From Silurus meridionalis (Eukaryota > Chordata > Actinopteri > Siluriformes > Siluridae), in assembly GCF_014805685.1 (NCBI RefSeq), contig NC_060907.1, forward strand, positions 5,998,492 to 6,062,491: a DNA stretch of 64,000 nucleotides, read 5' to 3'. Positions 1 through 11,959 of the stretch are shown in pieces. Made by a program: the position numbers and the translations under genes. Each line of letters opens with the position of its first letter. The first letter of the stretch is position 1. Below the pieces are notes generated by a model. That model was given only the letters and a program-made list of their open reading frames with translations. It was not told the DNA's origin and did no database searches.

Positions 1-36
<36 letters not shown>

Positions 37-39
37 TGT

Positions 40-84
<45 letters not shown>

Positions 85-350
85 CCTGTCTGGGCTCCAT
101 CTCACTCTTCTGTATTATAAACTTGGAAGAGTGTGGCGAGTAGAAACATAGGGGCAGAGCAAAAGAGAAAAATATTTTGTTCAAGGCAACTCTTTTTTTT
201 CTTTTAATTTCTCTCATACTTTCTCTCTCTTTCTCTCTCGCTTTCTCTCTTACTTGCTCTTTCGCTCGCTCTCTCTCTCTCTTTTCCCAGATGCTCAGGT
301 CAGACTGCAACAGCTGGTTCTCCATTTGCAACCAAGTGTTGCCACAGATT

Positions 351-410
<60 letters not shown>

Positions 411-423
411 AGTGTGTGTGTGT
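1..423. repeat. GT microsatellites flanking a short unique stretch
   Basis: (GT)n runs occupy 1-82 and 352-423, with interruptions. A CT-rich stretch lies at 215-290. Open frames here are repeat artefacts. Confidence 0.95.
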
Positions 424-2197
424 AAACCGGTTTATTGATTTGTCATAAATATTCATCACGTCGTCCACATTTTAAGCCAAACAATTCTCATTTATGCCTC
501 TTTACTCCATCATCTTTTTCCTGTCCCTCATTTTTCTCCTTTACCTTCACCGTATATACAGAAAAAGACGGAAAATATCTAAAAGAGGTCGAGGAGAAGA
601 TATAAGATGGGATATGGATGGATTGTGACGGATGAGAGAAAAAGCCAAGAAAAGTGGGCCAGGAACCTCCAAATGATGCAAGCGAGGAAAAGCTTGAGTG
701 AGAGAGAAAGAGAGAGAGAAAGAGAGTCGGGTGTTGAAGATAAATGAAAGCAGGGTCCTGGCCAAATAATTAAAAAAAGAGGGAAGGAATAAAAGAGACT
801 GAGAGAGTTGCACAGTCAGAATTAATCCCCCTATTATCAATCAGTGAATAATGATCCAAAAACAAAGAGTTTTTTCTCCTAAGCCCTCTTTATTAAAAAA
901 CTTGCCAATGCCAATTGCACTCGAGTCTTTTCCACAGAGGGCACAAAGAGATTTTGCATGACAAAAGTTCAAGCAAATAACTGATATAATTTGTATTGTA
1001 GGTCAGTGTGTTCGGAATTTGGCTTATTGTCGCGCAAAATATTCCGACGTTTCACAGGAAAAGGAAACGAGAGAAATATATAAATGAGCTCTCTTTTGTT
1101 CTTTCAGCGCCTCGGCTTTGCCCTTACTCCATTACTCCATGTTCTAACCTGTCAAAACCCTTATAAAGTGTCCTCACGTTACGGTTGCACCTCGGCCATC
1201 TCGTGAACCCCCCAATATGTCCCCTAGTGCGCTGACCCTCCAACACCACACCCCTCCACACACCACCACCTCCACTATGTCCACCACATCAAAAAGTCCA
1301 CACCCTATCACAGTGCCAAGTTTGCAGGAAGCTTCTAGAAGCATCCCGATTGGCCGTTGAATGGCGAGGGGTTTCGGTGCAGCGCTATTCGTTTCGTCCA
1401 ATCGGATGAGCCCAGACATGCAATTTGTATAGGATTTGGCTTCTGGTGAATGTGTCTGGTTTTTTTGACCAATCAGAGAGAGAAAAGGGAGCCAGAAAGG
1501 TGGAGCTTTACTCAAACTATGGTCCAAAATGGACGCCACTTCATTTAAGGCGTGATTCGCTGGCACAAAATGGAGATGATTTGCTCCTTTGGCTGGGCTG
1601 TAAGCAAAGGACAGTGTTCTACCACGTAAAGCCAGCCAGCTGACGAAACAAAGCCACGGACGCTCGCCACAATCCCAGGGCCCGTAAGCTGTGCATCCTG
1701 CTTAGAAGGTCATAATCGAAAGTGACCAAACGTGAGCTGCCATTTTCTGCAAATATCGTCGCGTCGGGTCCTTAAAGGGCCGGCAGCCCGATTTTTCAGG
1801 CTCAGTTTTAACGTTAAGTTCGTTTCCTTTCATTTTTAAAGAGCGTTCTACTGTATTCTACAGAGGAGCGACTTGAAAATAAGGCTTTCCGTTTTATTTA
1901 TGGATGATTTTCTGGGCCAGACATCACATTACGGCTGCCAGTCATTTAAATGCGATGAATCATGCTGCATCGTTTGAAAATAAACATTTCGAAACGTGGG
2001 AAGGGACAAATTGTTATGAATATTGATCAAACCAGTGTCATGGTTTTACAGCCATGGAATATGTGTATACATTTTATTTGGAAGGAATAGCATGCTGTTA
2101 TAGGAAAATAATTCATGATGGGGTGAAAGCGGACCCACCATTAAACTTGGCATGTATTATTCGTCTTAATATACACAAATTCTGGGCAACTTTTTCA
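424..2197. other. Unique upstream DNA, possible conserved non-coding segment
   Basis: No gene is recognised. From 1300 to 2000 the sequence is non-repetitive, has scattered CpG and several CCAAT/ATTGG boxes (ccgattggccg at about 1348, cgtccaatcgg at about 1395), and short open frames on both strands that look like chance. It could be regulatory. Confidence 0.4.
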
Positions 2198-2400
2198 ATT
2201 CAATTCAATTTTTATTTGTTTAGAAAAAGTGTACACAAAAAAACATTTTAACAATGGACATTATCTCAAAACAGCAAATTACAAATGAGCAGTTGAGGGC
2301 ATTGTTCAAGGACCCAACAGTGGCAGTGTGGCAGTACTGGGACTTGAACTCCCAAGCTTCCAATCAGCAACCCAGAACCTTAACTACTGACCCCCCACTT
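2198..2400 (-). mobile_element. SINE-like fragment
   Basis: The block ctgggacttgaactccca with aaccttaactactgacc is the reverse orientation of a tRNA-derived SINE head. A second dispersed repeat (tcaattcaatttttatttgt) lies just before it. Confidence 0.65.
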
Positions 2401-2845
2401 CCCTCATTATATTATTATTTTAGAAACCCATCCCAAGTGACAGGATGCAAACGATTAGAACCTCTGGTCACACTTAGTGTCACAACTGAAGAACTTTGAG
2501 AGGTTCTAGATTTGACCTATTTTTTTCCTTCGCTTAGCCTTGGGTTTTTTTTGCCAGTGTCAAATTTATGCCTTTATCATAATGTTGGGCTGTACAATAT
2601 ATTCTACATCTTTCCTAAAACATGGTGTTTGTATTGTTATACTGTTGTATTGTATAACACTGTATGGGTTCAAATGATGGGAGAAAACACGCAATGATCC
2701 TTGATCATGAGGCCCAAAATCTAGCAAAAAAGGGGTCTCTCGTAAATAAATTAGCAGTTAGCTATCCTAATAATGAATCAGATTAATGATCAATGAGATA
2801 TAAATGAAGTAATAAGGATGGACAGGATTAGACATTAGAGAATGC

Positions 2846-3100
2846 GTGCAGGTAGGACATTTTAGAGACAAGGTGAGGGAGATGAGATTGAGATGGTTTG
2901 GATGGTATGTGCAGAGGAGGGACATGGGGTATATCGGTAGGAGAATGCTGAGGATGGAGCCACCAGGAAGAAGGAAAAGAGTAAGACCAAGGAGGAGATT
3001 TGTGGATGTGGTGAGAGAAGACATGCGGGTAGTTGGTTTGAAAGAGACAGATGTAAAGGACAGGGGGGTATGGGGACGGATGATCCAGGGTCTTCGGGCC
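2846..3100 (+). pseudogene. Non-LTR retrotransposon reverse transcriptase tail (fragment)
   Basis: The translated stretch contains [30 protein letters not shown] and [12 protein letters not shown], in that order. This is the C-terminal signature of LINE reverse transcriptases common in fish (RLRWFGHV...GRPKRR...DVVKEDM type). Only about 80 residues remain. The catalytic YADD-type core and the endonuclease are absent, as expected of a 5'-truncated copy. The open frame runs straight into Tc1-like transposase sequence after about 3100. Confidence 0.8.
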
Positions 3101-3104
3101 CTCA

Positions 3105-3862
3105 GACGACACTGCATCACTTATCGGCATGATTGTGACATTACTAAATGGCTCCAGGAATACTTTCAGAAACCGCTGTCTGTAAACACAATCTGCCATG
3201 CCATCTGCAGATGCCAATTAAAGCGCTATCATGCAAAAAGGAGGCCATATGTGAACATGGTCCAGAAGCGCCATCTTGTCCTGTGGGCCAAAGCTCATTT
3301 AAGATGGACTGTTTTAAAGTGGAAAAGTGTTTTAAGCTCAGACGAGTCCAGATTTGACATTCTTTTTGGAAATCAGGGACAGAGTGTCCTCCGGGCTAAA
3401 GATGAGGGGAACCTTCCAGCATGTTATCAGTGTTCGGTTCAAAAGCCAGCATCTCTGATAGTATTTGGGTGCATAAGTGCATAAGGTATGGGCAGCTTGC
3501 ATGTTTTGGAAAGCACTATGAATGCTGAAAGGTATATAAAAGTTTTAGAGTCCACTCCAGACGTTGTCTATTTCAGGGAAAGCCTTGTGCAGCTATTACA
3601 ACAGCGTGGCTTTGTAGTAGAAGAGTCCAGGTGCTGAAATGACCTGCCTACAGTCCATATCTTTCACCTATAGAGAACATTTGGCGCATAATTAAACAAA
3701 AAAGACGACCACAAACTCTTGAACAGTTGGAAACCGATATCAGGCAAGAATGGGACCAAATTCCAACAGCAAAACTCCAGAAACTCATAACCTTAATGCC
3801 CAGATGTCTTCAAACTGATTTGAAAAGAAGATGAGATGCTACACCATGGTGAACATGCCCCT
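3105..3862 (+). pseudogene. Tc1-like transposase relic
   Basis: Fragments of a Tc1/mariner DDE transposase are readable. They are [16 protein letters not shown] and [14 protein letters not shown] (first catalytic Asp), IVFGCISA, then after stops and a frame change SPIENIWRIIKQKRR (region of the catalytic Glu) and KLITLMPRC near the C-terminus. The N-terminal helix-turn-helix is mostly missing, and I do not see the HDNA motif carrying the second Asp, so an internal deletion is likely. A stop at about 3482 breaks the frame. It is non-functional. Confidence 0.85.
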
Positions 3863-5510
3863 GGGCAAACTTTTCTGAGACCTGTAGCAGGCATCAAATT
3901 CGAAAAGAACTCATTTTGTGCAAAAAAAAGTGTAAGATTTCTCATTTTAAACATTTATGTTCTCTATGTTGCTCTAATATTGCCTCTAATATTATATAAT
4001 TTTAAATTCTCACAGTTTTCATTTTATTCAAATTTTAAAAACGTCCAACATTTGGGTTGCAGAGGCCGAGGTACGTATACAGTAGGAAAGGAAAAAGTCC
4101 ATACCATTCGTTTTTTCAGCTTCTGATTCGCTGTCATTATGGGAGCAGCCTCTAGAGGAGTGCGATCCAACCTAACCTACCTACTGGTAGCGGTAAAATC
4201 CCCTATTTATTGACCTCTAGTGATTAATGTACTGTAGCCTAATTGCATATATAAATAAATGTTTTGATTTCAATAGCAATGGGTATGAAAATTTGTCATT
4301 ATGATAGTATGTCATTATGCCATTATGATAACTAATCTAGCAATAAGGGGCATAGTAATACATTTCAAATCATAATAAAATCTCTACAATAATACTGGTA
4401 GTCACTCTGGCCCATGTAATTTTCTGTTACAGAACAACTTTTCTCTTGCTTGCGACCCCAAAATCGAAACTCGGTTTAGCGCTAATGAACAATGCGAGTT
4501 CCACGACAGTCAATCGCTTCAGAACTTCTTGTAATTGCCATTTCACAAAGATTTGTAGCAGTGGTCAAATGACCCGGGAGCTGCCAGACATGTACAGCCT
4601 GGCGATTCAACCCAGTAACACCCGCGGTTTATCGGGTCTGAAACTCAACCCTGCTGCTGCTAGTTTAGTAAACGGCGAAGCAGTCACAAAGACTAGACAG
4701 CGGACTTACCGAGTGTGATTATAGTCTGAGAAGTGAGCCAAGAGAGCAGATGAACGTGAATACACTGTGGATGCCTGGAGGAGGAGGGGGGAAGAGTGGG
4801 AGCAGGGATGGGACAGATGATGGGACATGTGTGTGTTTTATCAAAGAAACTCTCCGGTGGATAAGTGATTGTCTTTAAAGAAGAGCCAGAGAAAGAGACA
4901 CGTGGTGGGAGGGTCCTTCTCTCCTAGGAGTACATGGATTTGTGTGTAAAAAAAAAAAAATTGCATTTAACTATCATTTATTACTTTTTTATTTTTTATT
5001 TATTTTTATTTTTTTTTACAGAAGAACGACTTGGATATTTATAAGCCCAAACTGAGCCATCACCTGAAACATAGACCCCACAAAAGACCCAACTTACATC
5101 CACCACTTTATTTCATGACGCTGTGTTCGTGCTGAAGAAAAAAAGACCTGGCACCTACTTTCCTCCACAAAACCAAAATCCAAGAAGCTTAATCACTTTT
5201 GCCTCACTTAGCATTTCGGAAAGCAACATTGGCCCATTTTGGATGAAAAGCTTTTCATACAGCGAGTGCCAGAGTGCTTGTTGACCCCTTTTTGCTTCTT
5301 GTGTGAAGTCTGCTTCTCCGTATAGCTTTCCTCACTCATTTGGGGAGTCCGTAATGCTAAGCACAGCTAGCATACATTTAACCAGGATAGTGCCACTGTT
5401 TTGGGCGAAAACATTTAAACCGACAAAAACAAGTCATGCTAGCTTAAAATGTTACACGTTTTATGCTAAATGAAAAAAGAGTAACTGCAGTACACACCTA
5501 TTTTCTGTTT
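3863..5510. other. Unique DNA, no gene recognised
   Basis: A 90-codon open stretch at 4446-4718 (+) resembles no family I know. On the opposite strand a donor-like cactcggtaagtcc ends at about 4706, and on the + strand an acceptor-like poly-T tract and cag end at 5021. Neither could be tied to a gene. Confidence 0.4.
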
Positions 5511-5550
5511 CCTAACCCTAACCCTAACCCTAACCCTAACCCTAACCCTA
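5511..5550. repeat. Interstitial telomere-like repeat (CCCTAA)n
   Basis: About six and a half perfect copies of the vertebrate telomere hexamer in C-strand orientation, with no sign of a chromosome end nearby. Confidence 0.95.
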
Positions 5551-6087
5551 TAGAGAACGTTCAGAAGTAAGCTAGGTAGCTGGAAAAGTGGAGTTGTACA
5601 TGTTTATGTATATTTTGTTGTTATGATGTTGTATCACACACACACACATGGTTTGTTCAGATCTTGCATCCTACACCATTTTGCCCTCATTTTAATTAAA
5701 TGCAACAAATTAAGCAACTATACTTAAAGCTACAGTGACCTATTTATAATAGCCCCCTGCTGCCTGTTCACTGAACTACAATTGCAAGTGCACACTTTTG
5801 CCCCACTCGAAATATATCTTTCATATAAATAAATGATCAACACTTGAGTTCCCTTTTTTTAAGGAAAATTAAACAGTGCTGCTTTATTCTACCAGCATGT
5901 GAAGGTAAATTTGGTGTTTATAAACTATTAAACAGAAGAAAAAGGCTAATGGTGAAGGGGCTTTTACTTGTCACATGTTCATTACAGCAACATGTGAAAT
6001 TCTCTCTTTGCATATCTCAGAGATGTCCAGAAGCTGGAGTCAGACATGATAATGTGCCCCTTAAGCACAGAGGGCTTACTCAAGACC

Positions 6088-6198
6088 TCAAGGGCCTCGT
6101 TTAAGGGCCCAAGAGTGGCAGCTTGGTGATACTGGGACTTGAAACCCTGACCTTCCAGTTAGTAAGCCAAAGCCTTAACCACTGAGCTATCACCTTTG
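6088..6198 (-). mobile_element. tRNA-derived SINE fragment
   Basis: It carries gggcccaagagtggcagc, ctgggacttgaaaccctg and cttaaccactgagctatc, the reverse of the box B and box A region of the family seen complete at 43809. Confidence 0.8.
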
Positions 6199-6489
6199 GC
6201 ATGACGGTTATGATAAGCACAGTATTTTGAAGAATGCTTGACCTAATGTTTTCATAGTGGTTTATAAATAGGCAAAAATTACAAACTGCACCTTTAAGCA
6301 CCATTTTTATTTATTTATTTGAGTTCAAAACTGTAATTGCATCAACATGGCAGAAACCATTAAACACTGCTTAGCGAGGACACATGATTCCATATTACAC
6401 ATTCTACACATACTTAACTAACAGCGTACACCGTGCGTGAATGTGTTCATACTGTATGGTGTACAGTAAGAATGCTAAGCTGATAGCTT

Positions 6490-7935
6490 GCTAGTTATGG
6501 TTTAGTATCTTCTCAAGGGACAATATGGTAAAATTGAAACTTGGGATAGTCAGTTTGCAGTTTGTGTAGCAGGACAGATTTACTGTCCTCTAAAATGAAC
6601 TCAACATACAGCTATTATTGTCTAAATAACTGGCAACAAAAGTGAGTACACCCTAATAACAGCTGTACGTGGTGTAACCATGGAATGCTGCACATCCTAT
6701 TCATCATGTTCATGTTTTTTGTCTGCTTGACAGGACCAGACAAATTTGTGTATCTTGTATTAGAGCAGTTAAAATTTGGTGCTTTGAGGACGATTCTCTC
6801 ATACTGACCACTGGATGTTCAACATGGACCTCATGGCAAAGACTCTCTGAGGGTTTGAAAATTAGATTTGTTGCTCTCCACAAAGATGCAGAGGCTGAGG
6901 CTGAGTTGAAGTACAGTGGTCAGGGTCATACAGAGCTTTTCCAAAACTGGTTCCACTCAGAACAGGCCTCGTAAGGGTCCATCAAAGAAGTCGGGTCCAT
7001 CAGGTGCAGAAGCTGCTTCAAAAAACAGAAGCATGGGTGCTGCTGCATTGCTTTAGAGGTTGCAGGAGCGGAAGGTCGACTCGTCAGTGCTCAGACCGTA
7101 CGCCGCACACTGCAACAAGTCGGTTTGCATGACTATCATTCCAGAAGGAGCCTCGTCTGAAGCTGCTCACAAGAAACCCACAAACAGATGACCTGTCCAA
7201 GTGCATAAATTACTGGAAACATGTCCTGTGGTCTGATGAGAATAAGTTGTTTGGCTCAGATGATGTCCAGCATGTGTGGTGACACCCTGGTGAGTAGAAC
7301 CAAGAAAATTGTGTTTGCCTACTGTCAAGCATGGTGGTGGTCGCATCATGGTCTGGGGCTGCATGAGTGCTGCTGGTTCTGTGGAGTTGCGGTTCATTTA
7401 GGAAAACATTGATTCCAAAATGTACTGGGACATTCTGAAGCAGAACATGATGCTTTTCAGAAACTGAGTGAGTGACCAAGTATGTCTCCAGACCTGAACC
7501 CTATTGAGCCCCTGTGGTGCATCCTCAAGTGGAAGATGAAGAAACAGAATGTATCTAACATCCAGCAGCTCTGTGATCTCATTATGGAGGAGTTGAAGAG
7601 GATCCCAGCAACAACCTGTGCAGCTCTGGTGAATTTTATACCCAGGAGGATTGAGGTGGTGCTGGATATCAATGTGCTCACACAGAATATTGACTCTTTG
7701 ATGTGATGTGTCAGTTTTAACATGTTCACTTTAGTTGCCAGTTATTTAGACAGTAATGCCTGTATGTTGCATTATTTATAGAGGACAGTAAATCTGTACT
7801 GATACACAAGCTGCACACTGACTACTGTAAAATATGTCCACGTTTCATTTCTACAGTATTGACTTATGAGAAGTTCTGATAAAATGGTGTCTGAAATGTG
7901 AGGGGTGCACTTACTTTTGTTAGATACACTCCTGT
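6490..7935 (+). mobile_element. Tc1-like DNA transposon with long inverted ends, copy A
   Basis: The two ends are inverted copies of each other over more than 100 bp. The block at about 6509-6640 (with acagatttactgtcctcta and gtctaaataactggcaac) reappears reverse-complemented at about 7735-7875. Between them, at 6780-7706, is a decayed transposase on the + strand. It includes [17 protein letters not shown] and, in the C-terminal open stretch at 7482-7706, MSPDLNPIEPLW with the catalytic Glu. Several stops and frameshifts make it inactive. A partial second copy lies at 40431-41215. Confidence 0.88.
7482..7706 (+). pseudogene. C-terminal part of Tc1-like transposase (copy A)
   Basis: This 74-codon open stretch reads MSPDLNPIEPLWCILK, then KQNVSNIQQLCDLIMEELKR and a typical C-terminal helix region. 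It matches the last quarter of Tc1-family transposases, which is about 340 residues when complete. The upstream part lies in other frames with stops. Confidence 0.85.
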
Positions 7936-7944
7936 ACACGTATA

Positions 7945-8388
7945 CACTCCTGTATGATGTGACACTCATCCCCCAAACCATATGTCGTTCTTCCCACGAA
8001 GTTTGAGGCACACAATTGCAGAAGACACCTTTGGATATCGTAGCATGAATTTTTCTCTTCGCTTGAACTTGGAGACCCAAACCTGTTCCAGCATCACAGT
8101 GCCTCAATGAAGATCTGCTTGGAAGATGTGGAAGATCTCCTGGTATAGAGCTCCGACCCTATTGAACAATGAATGTGAATGCTGACTGCACCCCAGGCCA
8201 CATCAGTACCGGGCTTTACTTACACCCTTGTGGTTGAATGCAATCTCACACAAATCTCTACAAGCACCTTCCAGAATCTAGTGGAACATCTTCCCAGAAA
8301 AGTGGAGTTTATTATGACTGTGGAATGAGATGTTCAGAAAGAAGCACATACCAATCTGATAGTCAGGTGTCCACAAACGTTTGTAGCT
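7945..8388 (+). mobile_element. Degenerate Tc1-derived element, family 2 copy 1
   Basis: It shares the blocks gagacccaaacctgttcca, tatagagctccgacccta and ttacacccttgtggttga with the elements at 25110, 27135 and 36822. It ends with caggtgtccacaaacgttt, the terminal repeat of a common fish Tc1 family. It sits directly against the 3' end of Tc1 copy A. Confidence 0.7.
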
Positions 8389-8944
8389 GATATTATTGAT
8401 TGTGGTTAAGGATATAATTATAGGTTGTATAAAAAAGGAAAATATCAACTCACCACATGTACCACTGTCACCTCGTGATTGTTTTCTTATTGAAAGACAG
8501 AGGAAAAGGTTTTGTGTTCAGTATCCAGGACTAATCCCAGACTCTGTGTATGGGCTGTGTGTAAAACACTCCCTACACACTTTGGCTCACACAGGCATCC
8601 TGACACCAGAATATATAATAACCTATAATAAAGGATCTAAATAACTTTGGAAATGTCTTTGAAAATGTTTTCCCCCTAAAAAAACTTTCCAGTGTTTTTT
8701 TGATGGTGCAGTAAGAGCTAGATGTTTGGCGCAGCAGGGAGGCGAAGCTTCACCACCAAACCCTGCATTTATTCCACTACTGAAGGAGTTCAGAAAGAGC
8801 TCAGAGCTCAGAGCTCAGGTTCAGCATGGAGCAGGGAAAATATTACACACTGCTCCGAGCAAAAACCAAAAAAAAAAAAAACACACGTAACCTTTTCATG
8901 ACCTTTTCACGTGTGTGTTCTGTACTGCTTTATCATGGTGTGGC

Positions 8945-8948
<4 letters not shown>

Positions 8949-9000
<52 letters not shown>

Positions 9001-9075
9001 ATTGACAACAAGCATGTGTGCATACTATATTAACAGCATGTCTGTGTGATTTGCTTGCACTGCATTTACTGTGTT

Positions 9076-9126
<51 letters not shown>

Positions 9127-9293
9127 AAATACTGTTTTAATATGCAGATGTGTGTATGTACTGTGTGTACAGCATTTACTGTGTGTTTTTGTTTGAGTAT
9201 GTGTGTATAATGTACATGCACATGTTCGTGTGTGTATATGTGCGTTTTTGTGTGTTAACAAACATGTATGTGGTATGAACGGTATGTATTATG

Positions 9294-9343
<50 letters not shown>

Positions 9344-9345
9344 AT
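8949..9345. repeat. Cluster of three GT microsatellites
   Basis: (GT)n runs are at 8949-8995, 9077-9124 and 9300-9342, with GT-rich DNA between them. Confidence 0.95.
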
Positions 9346-9534
9346 GTGTACTGTATTAACAGCATGCACATGTGCATTGGATGTATTATATTTCGTGTGT
9401 GTGCTTTTAATACAGCGTGCGCGTGTGTGCAACGCGTTAACAGGTACCTGCTCACCGCAGGAACAGCGTGCGCGTGCGTATGCGTGTGCTGCATGTACCG
9501 TGCCTTAATAGAGAGCGCGCGCTTGTTCGTTTTC

Positions 9535-9535
9535 T

Positions 9536-9598
<63 letters not shown>

Positions 9599-9645
9599 TT
9601 CTCTCTCTCTTTTCTCTTCCTCTCTCCATCTCTCTCTCCGCGCGG
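9535..9645. repeat. CT-rich microsatellite next to a small CpG patch
   Basis: An imperfect (CT)n run is flanked by gagagcgcgcgc and, to the right, by ccgcgcggagccccg at 9637. A short poly-A tract follows at 9694. Confidence 0.9.
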
Positions 9646-9837
9646 AGCCCCGTATAGGCGCGCGCAGGTTTTAAACCGCAGCGATATATAGTAAAAAAAA
9701 AAAAAAAACAGAAAGGCAAAAAAGGAAATAAAGAAAAAGAACAAAACAAATAATTAAAAACGCCTGGAGAGGAACAGAGTCTCCTTTATATCCAAAAGTA
9801 ATCACCTACTTAATCAGAACTCATTTCCGACCAATAA

Positions 9838-10062
9838 AACACAATATTAATCATAAACACAGTCTTTATAATAAACACAATATTAATCATAAACACAATA
9901 TTAATAATAAACACAATATTAATCATAAAACACAATATTAATAATAAACACACTCTTTATAATAAACACAATGTTAATCATAAAACACAATATTAATAAT
10001 AAACACAGTCTTTATAATAAACACAATATTAATAATAAACACACTTATTATAATAAAGAGCT
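9838..10062. repeat. AT-rich minisatellite (ataaacacaatattaatc units)
   Basis: About a dozen imperfect units of 15-22 bp, such as aataaacacaatattaatc, with an occasional aacacagtctttataat variant. Confidence 0.9.
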
Positions 10063-10229
10063 TTAAGCAGAACTGAGGGTCTGGTGGGATAAATGTTGAA
10101 AGTGTAGGATGGAAACACACTGATCTGAACCCTCTGATTTAATACTAACAGAATGAAATGTTAAAGACTAAACCGGAAGTGAAGTGTGCCCTGACAGTAA
10201 CCTTCAGCCTGGTAACTGTGGAGTGTGTT

Positions 10230-10278
10230 GGCAGAGGGGCACAGAGGGGCACAGAGGGGCACAGAGGGGCAAAGGGGG
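10230..10278. repeat. Short tandem repeat, cagaggggca unit
   Basis: Four copies of a 10-11 bp unit (cacagagggg) in a row, then a decayed one. Confidence 0.9.
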
Positions 10279-10279
10279 T

Positions 10280-11155
10280 ATTAATGTTAGTGATGATGAA
10301 ATGAGGCTCAGGTGAAGAGCGAGTTTGTGTCTCTCACTTGGCGCTTGTTTACCTTCAATTTATTAAATTCCTCCTCATTTAACCTGAAAATAATCAGGCT
10401 GGATTTTTATTCCATTAAACTCATAAAATAAATATGTTTATTTGTGTTTATAGAGAACGACTGGGAAACACGTACAGTTTTATTCCGTTGCATTTAGTTT
10501 TTTTCTTTTTATTCAGATTTTATTTTTTCTCAATTCAGTCTTGAGTTTATATTTTAAACACTTTCTGTAATTAATAAACTGCAATAAAGCAAATAAAAAT
10601 AAACAAAACGGATTTTTGTTCGATTTAGACACATTACTGATTAAATTCTCTTGACGAAACAAAATGTTTTGGGCGATAATTATAATAATTATATTGTCCT
10701 AAAATTGTTTATTTGTAATTATTTGAGATTTGCTTCCAGTTATTTCAATCGAAACGAATTAAAAAGAAACACAATTAGGGGCCAAACGAGATTTTACAAT
10801 TATTTACATTCTTATCATATTAAATAACCAAGTTAATTAGTGAAGATGTAAAATAAAAGGTTGTAATAATGTTTTTATTTCGCCAAAAATAATCAGAAAC
10901 GTTTAGGATTTTAAATGAATTTTGTAAATATAAATGAAAGCAGAATTTTATATAACCTCAAAAGATATTACATTAAATTCCACCTGAATAAAGACTCGTT
11001 TGTTTAGGATTTATATTTACTTTCTGAAACAGAGGTGATTTTTAAACGCAAAGGTTTTTTTTTAAAAACAGTAATAATAATTTCAATAATAATTCGTATA
11101 AGTAGTAAAAAATAATGTTGTCCTTGATAACAACAACAAAACTAATGATGATGAT
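10280..11155. other. AT-rich unique DNA, nothing recognised
   Basis: No open frame of note, no transposon signature and no splice-bounded candidate was seen. AATAAA-like motifs occur but without gene context. Confidence 0.6.
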
Positions 11156-11156
11156 A

Positions 11157-11365
11157 ATAATAACAACAACAACAACAACAACAACAATAATAATAATAAT
11201 AATAATAATAATAGTAATAATAATAATAGTAATATTATTTCCAGCTAAATAACGAAAAAGCCCGAAATCCAACAAATACTTAAGAAAATGCATTCACAAT
11301 TAAATTTAGAAAAAAAGTTAAAAAAAAAGAAAAATCATATGTCTGTAAAAATACACCCTTATATA

Positions 11366-11426
<61 letters not shown>

Positions 11427-11475
11427 GATAATTCTTCTTCTTCTTCTTATTATTATTATTATTATTATTATTGCG
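11157..11475. repeat. AAC/AAT and TTA trinucleotide arrays
   Basis: (AAC)n then (AAT)n occupy 11160-11235. (TTA)n occupies 11367-11425, followed by CTT and more TTA units to 11472. Confidence 0.95.
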
Positions 11476-11754
11476 ACATATTTCGTTCCACGCTGTTATT
11501 TGAGACTTTATGACGTAATTCTTTGGCAGGGAGGAGGGTGATTTTTTTTTTAATGCAGGTAAATATCCCGGATGTGGTAAATTCTACCATGTTTGCTCTC
11601 ATTACTATGCCCATAATTACTGCATCATTTAAAAGAAAGTAGAATAATAATTATACTTTTACTGAGTTCACACTGGAGCGGGAGAAATTATAGCCGCTTG
11701 TCTTTTTTTTATTTATTTAGATCTATTACACATATCAACTATTAATCATGTATC

Positions 11755-11803
<49 letters not shown>

Positions 11804-11904
11804 GTTGTTGTTGTTGTTATTTATAAAGTCATTAATTCTCGCTAGGAATAACCTACGACGTTCACAAACAAAGTTAGGAAGATAAGTCTAGAAGTCGGTA
11901 ATTG

Positions 11905-11957
<53 letters not shown>
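11755..11957. repeat. TTA/TTG array and GT microsatellite
   Basis: (TTA)n then (TTG)n at 11755-11820, and (GT)n at 11906-11957. Confidence 0.95.
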
Positions 11958-11959
11958 CA

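Noticed and set aside
1174..1566. 130-codon minus-strand open frame
   Set aside because: Composition is like non-coding DNA, overlapping short frames exist on both strands, and I recognise no family.
4446..4718. 90-codon + strand open frame with moderate GC
   Set aside because: No recognisable domain, no acceptor or donor at its borders in this strand, and no neighbouring exons. Kept only as a note.
5022..5140. Possible terminal exon after a poly-T/cag acceptor (NDLDIYKPKLSHHL...)
   Set aside because: No upstream partner exon or polyadenylation context could be shown, and the peptide is not recognisable.
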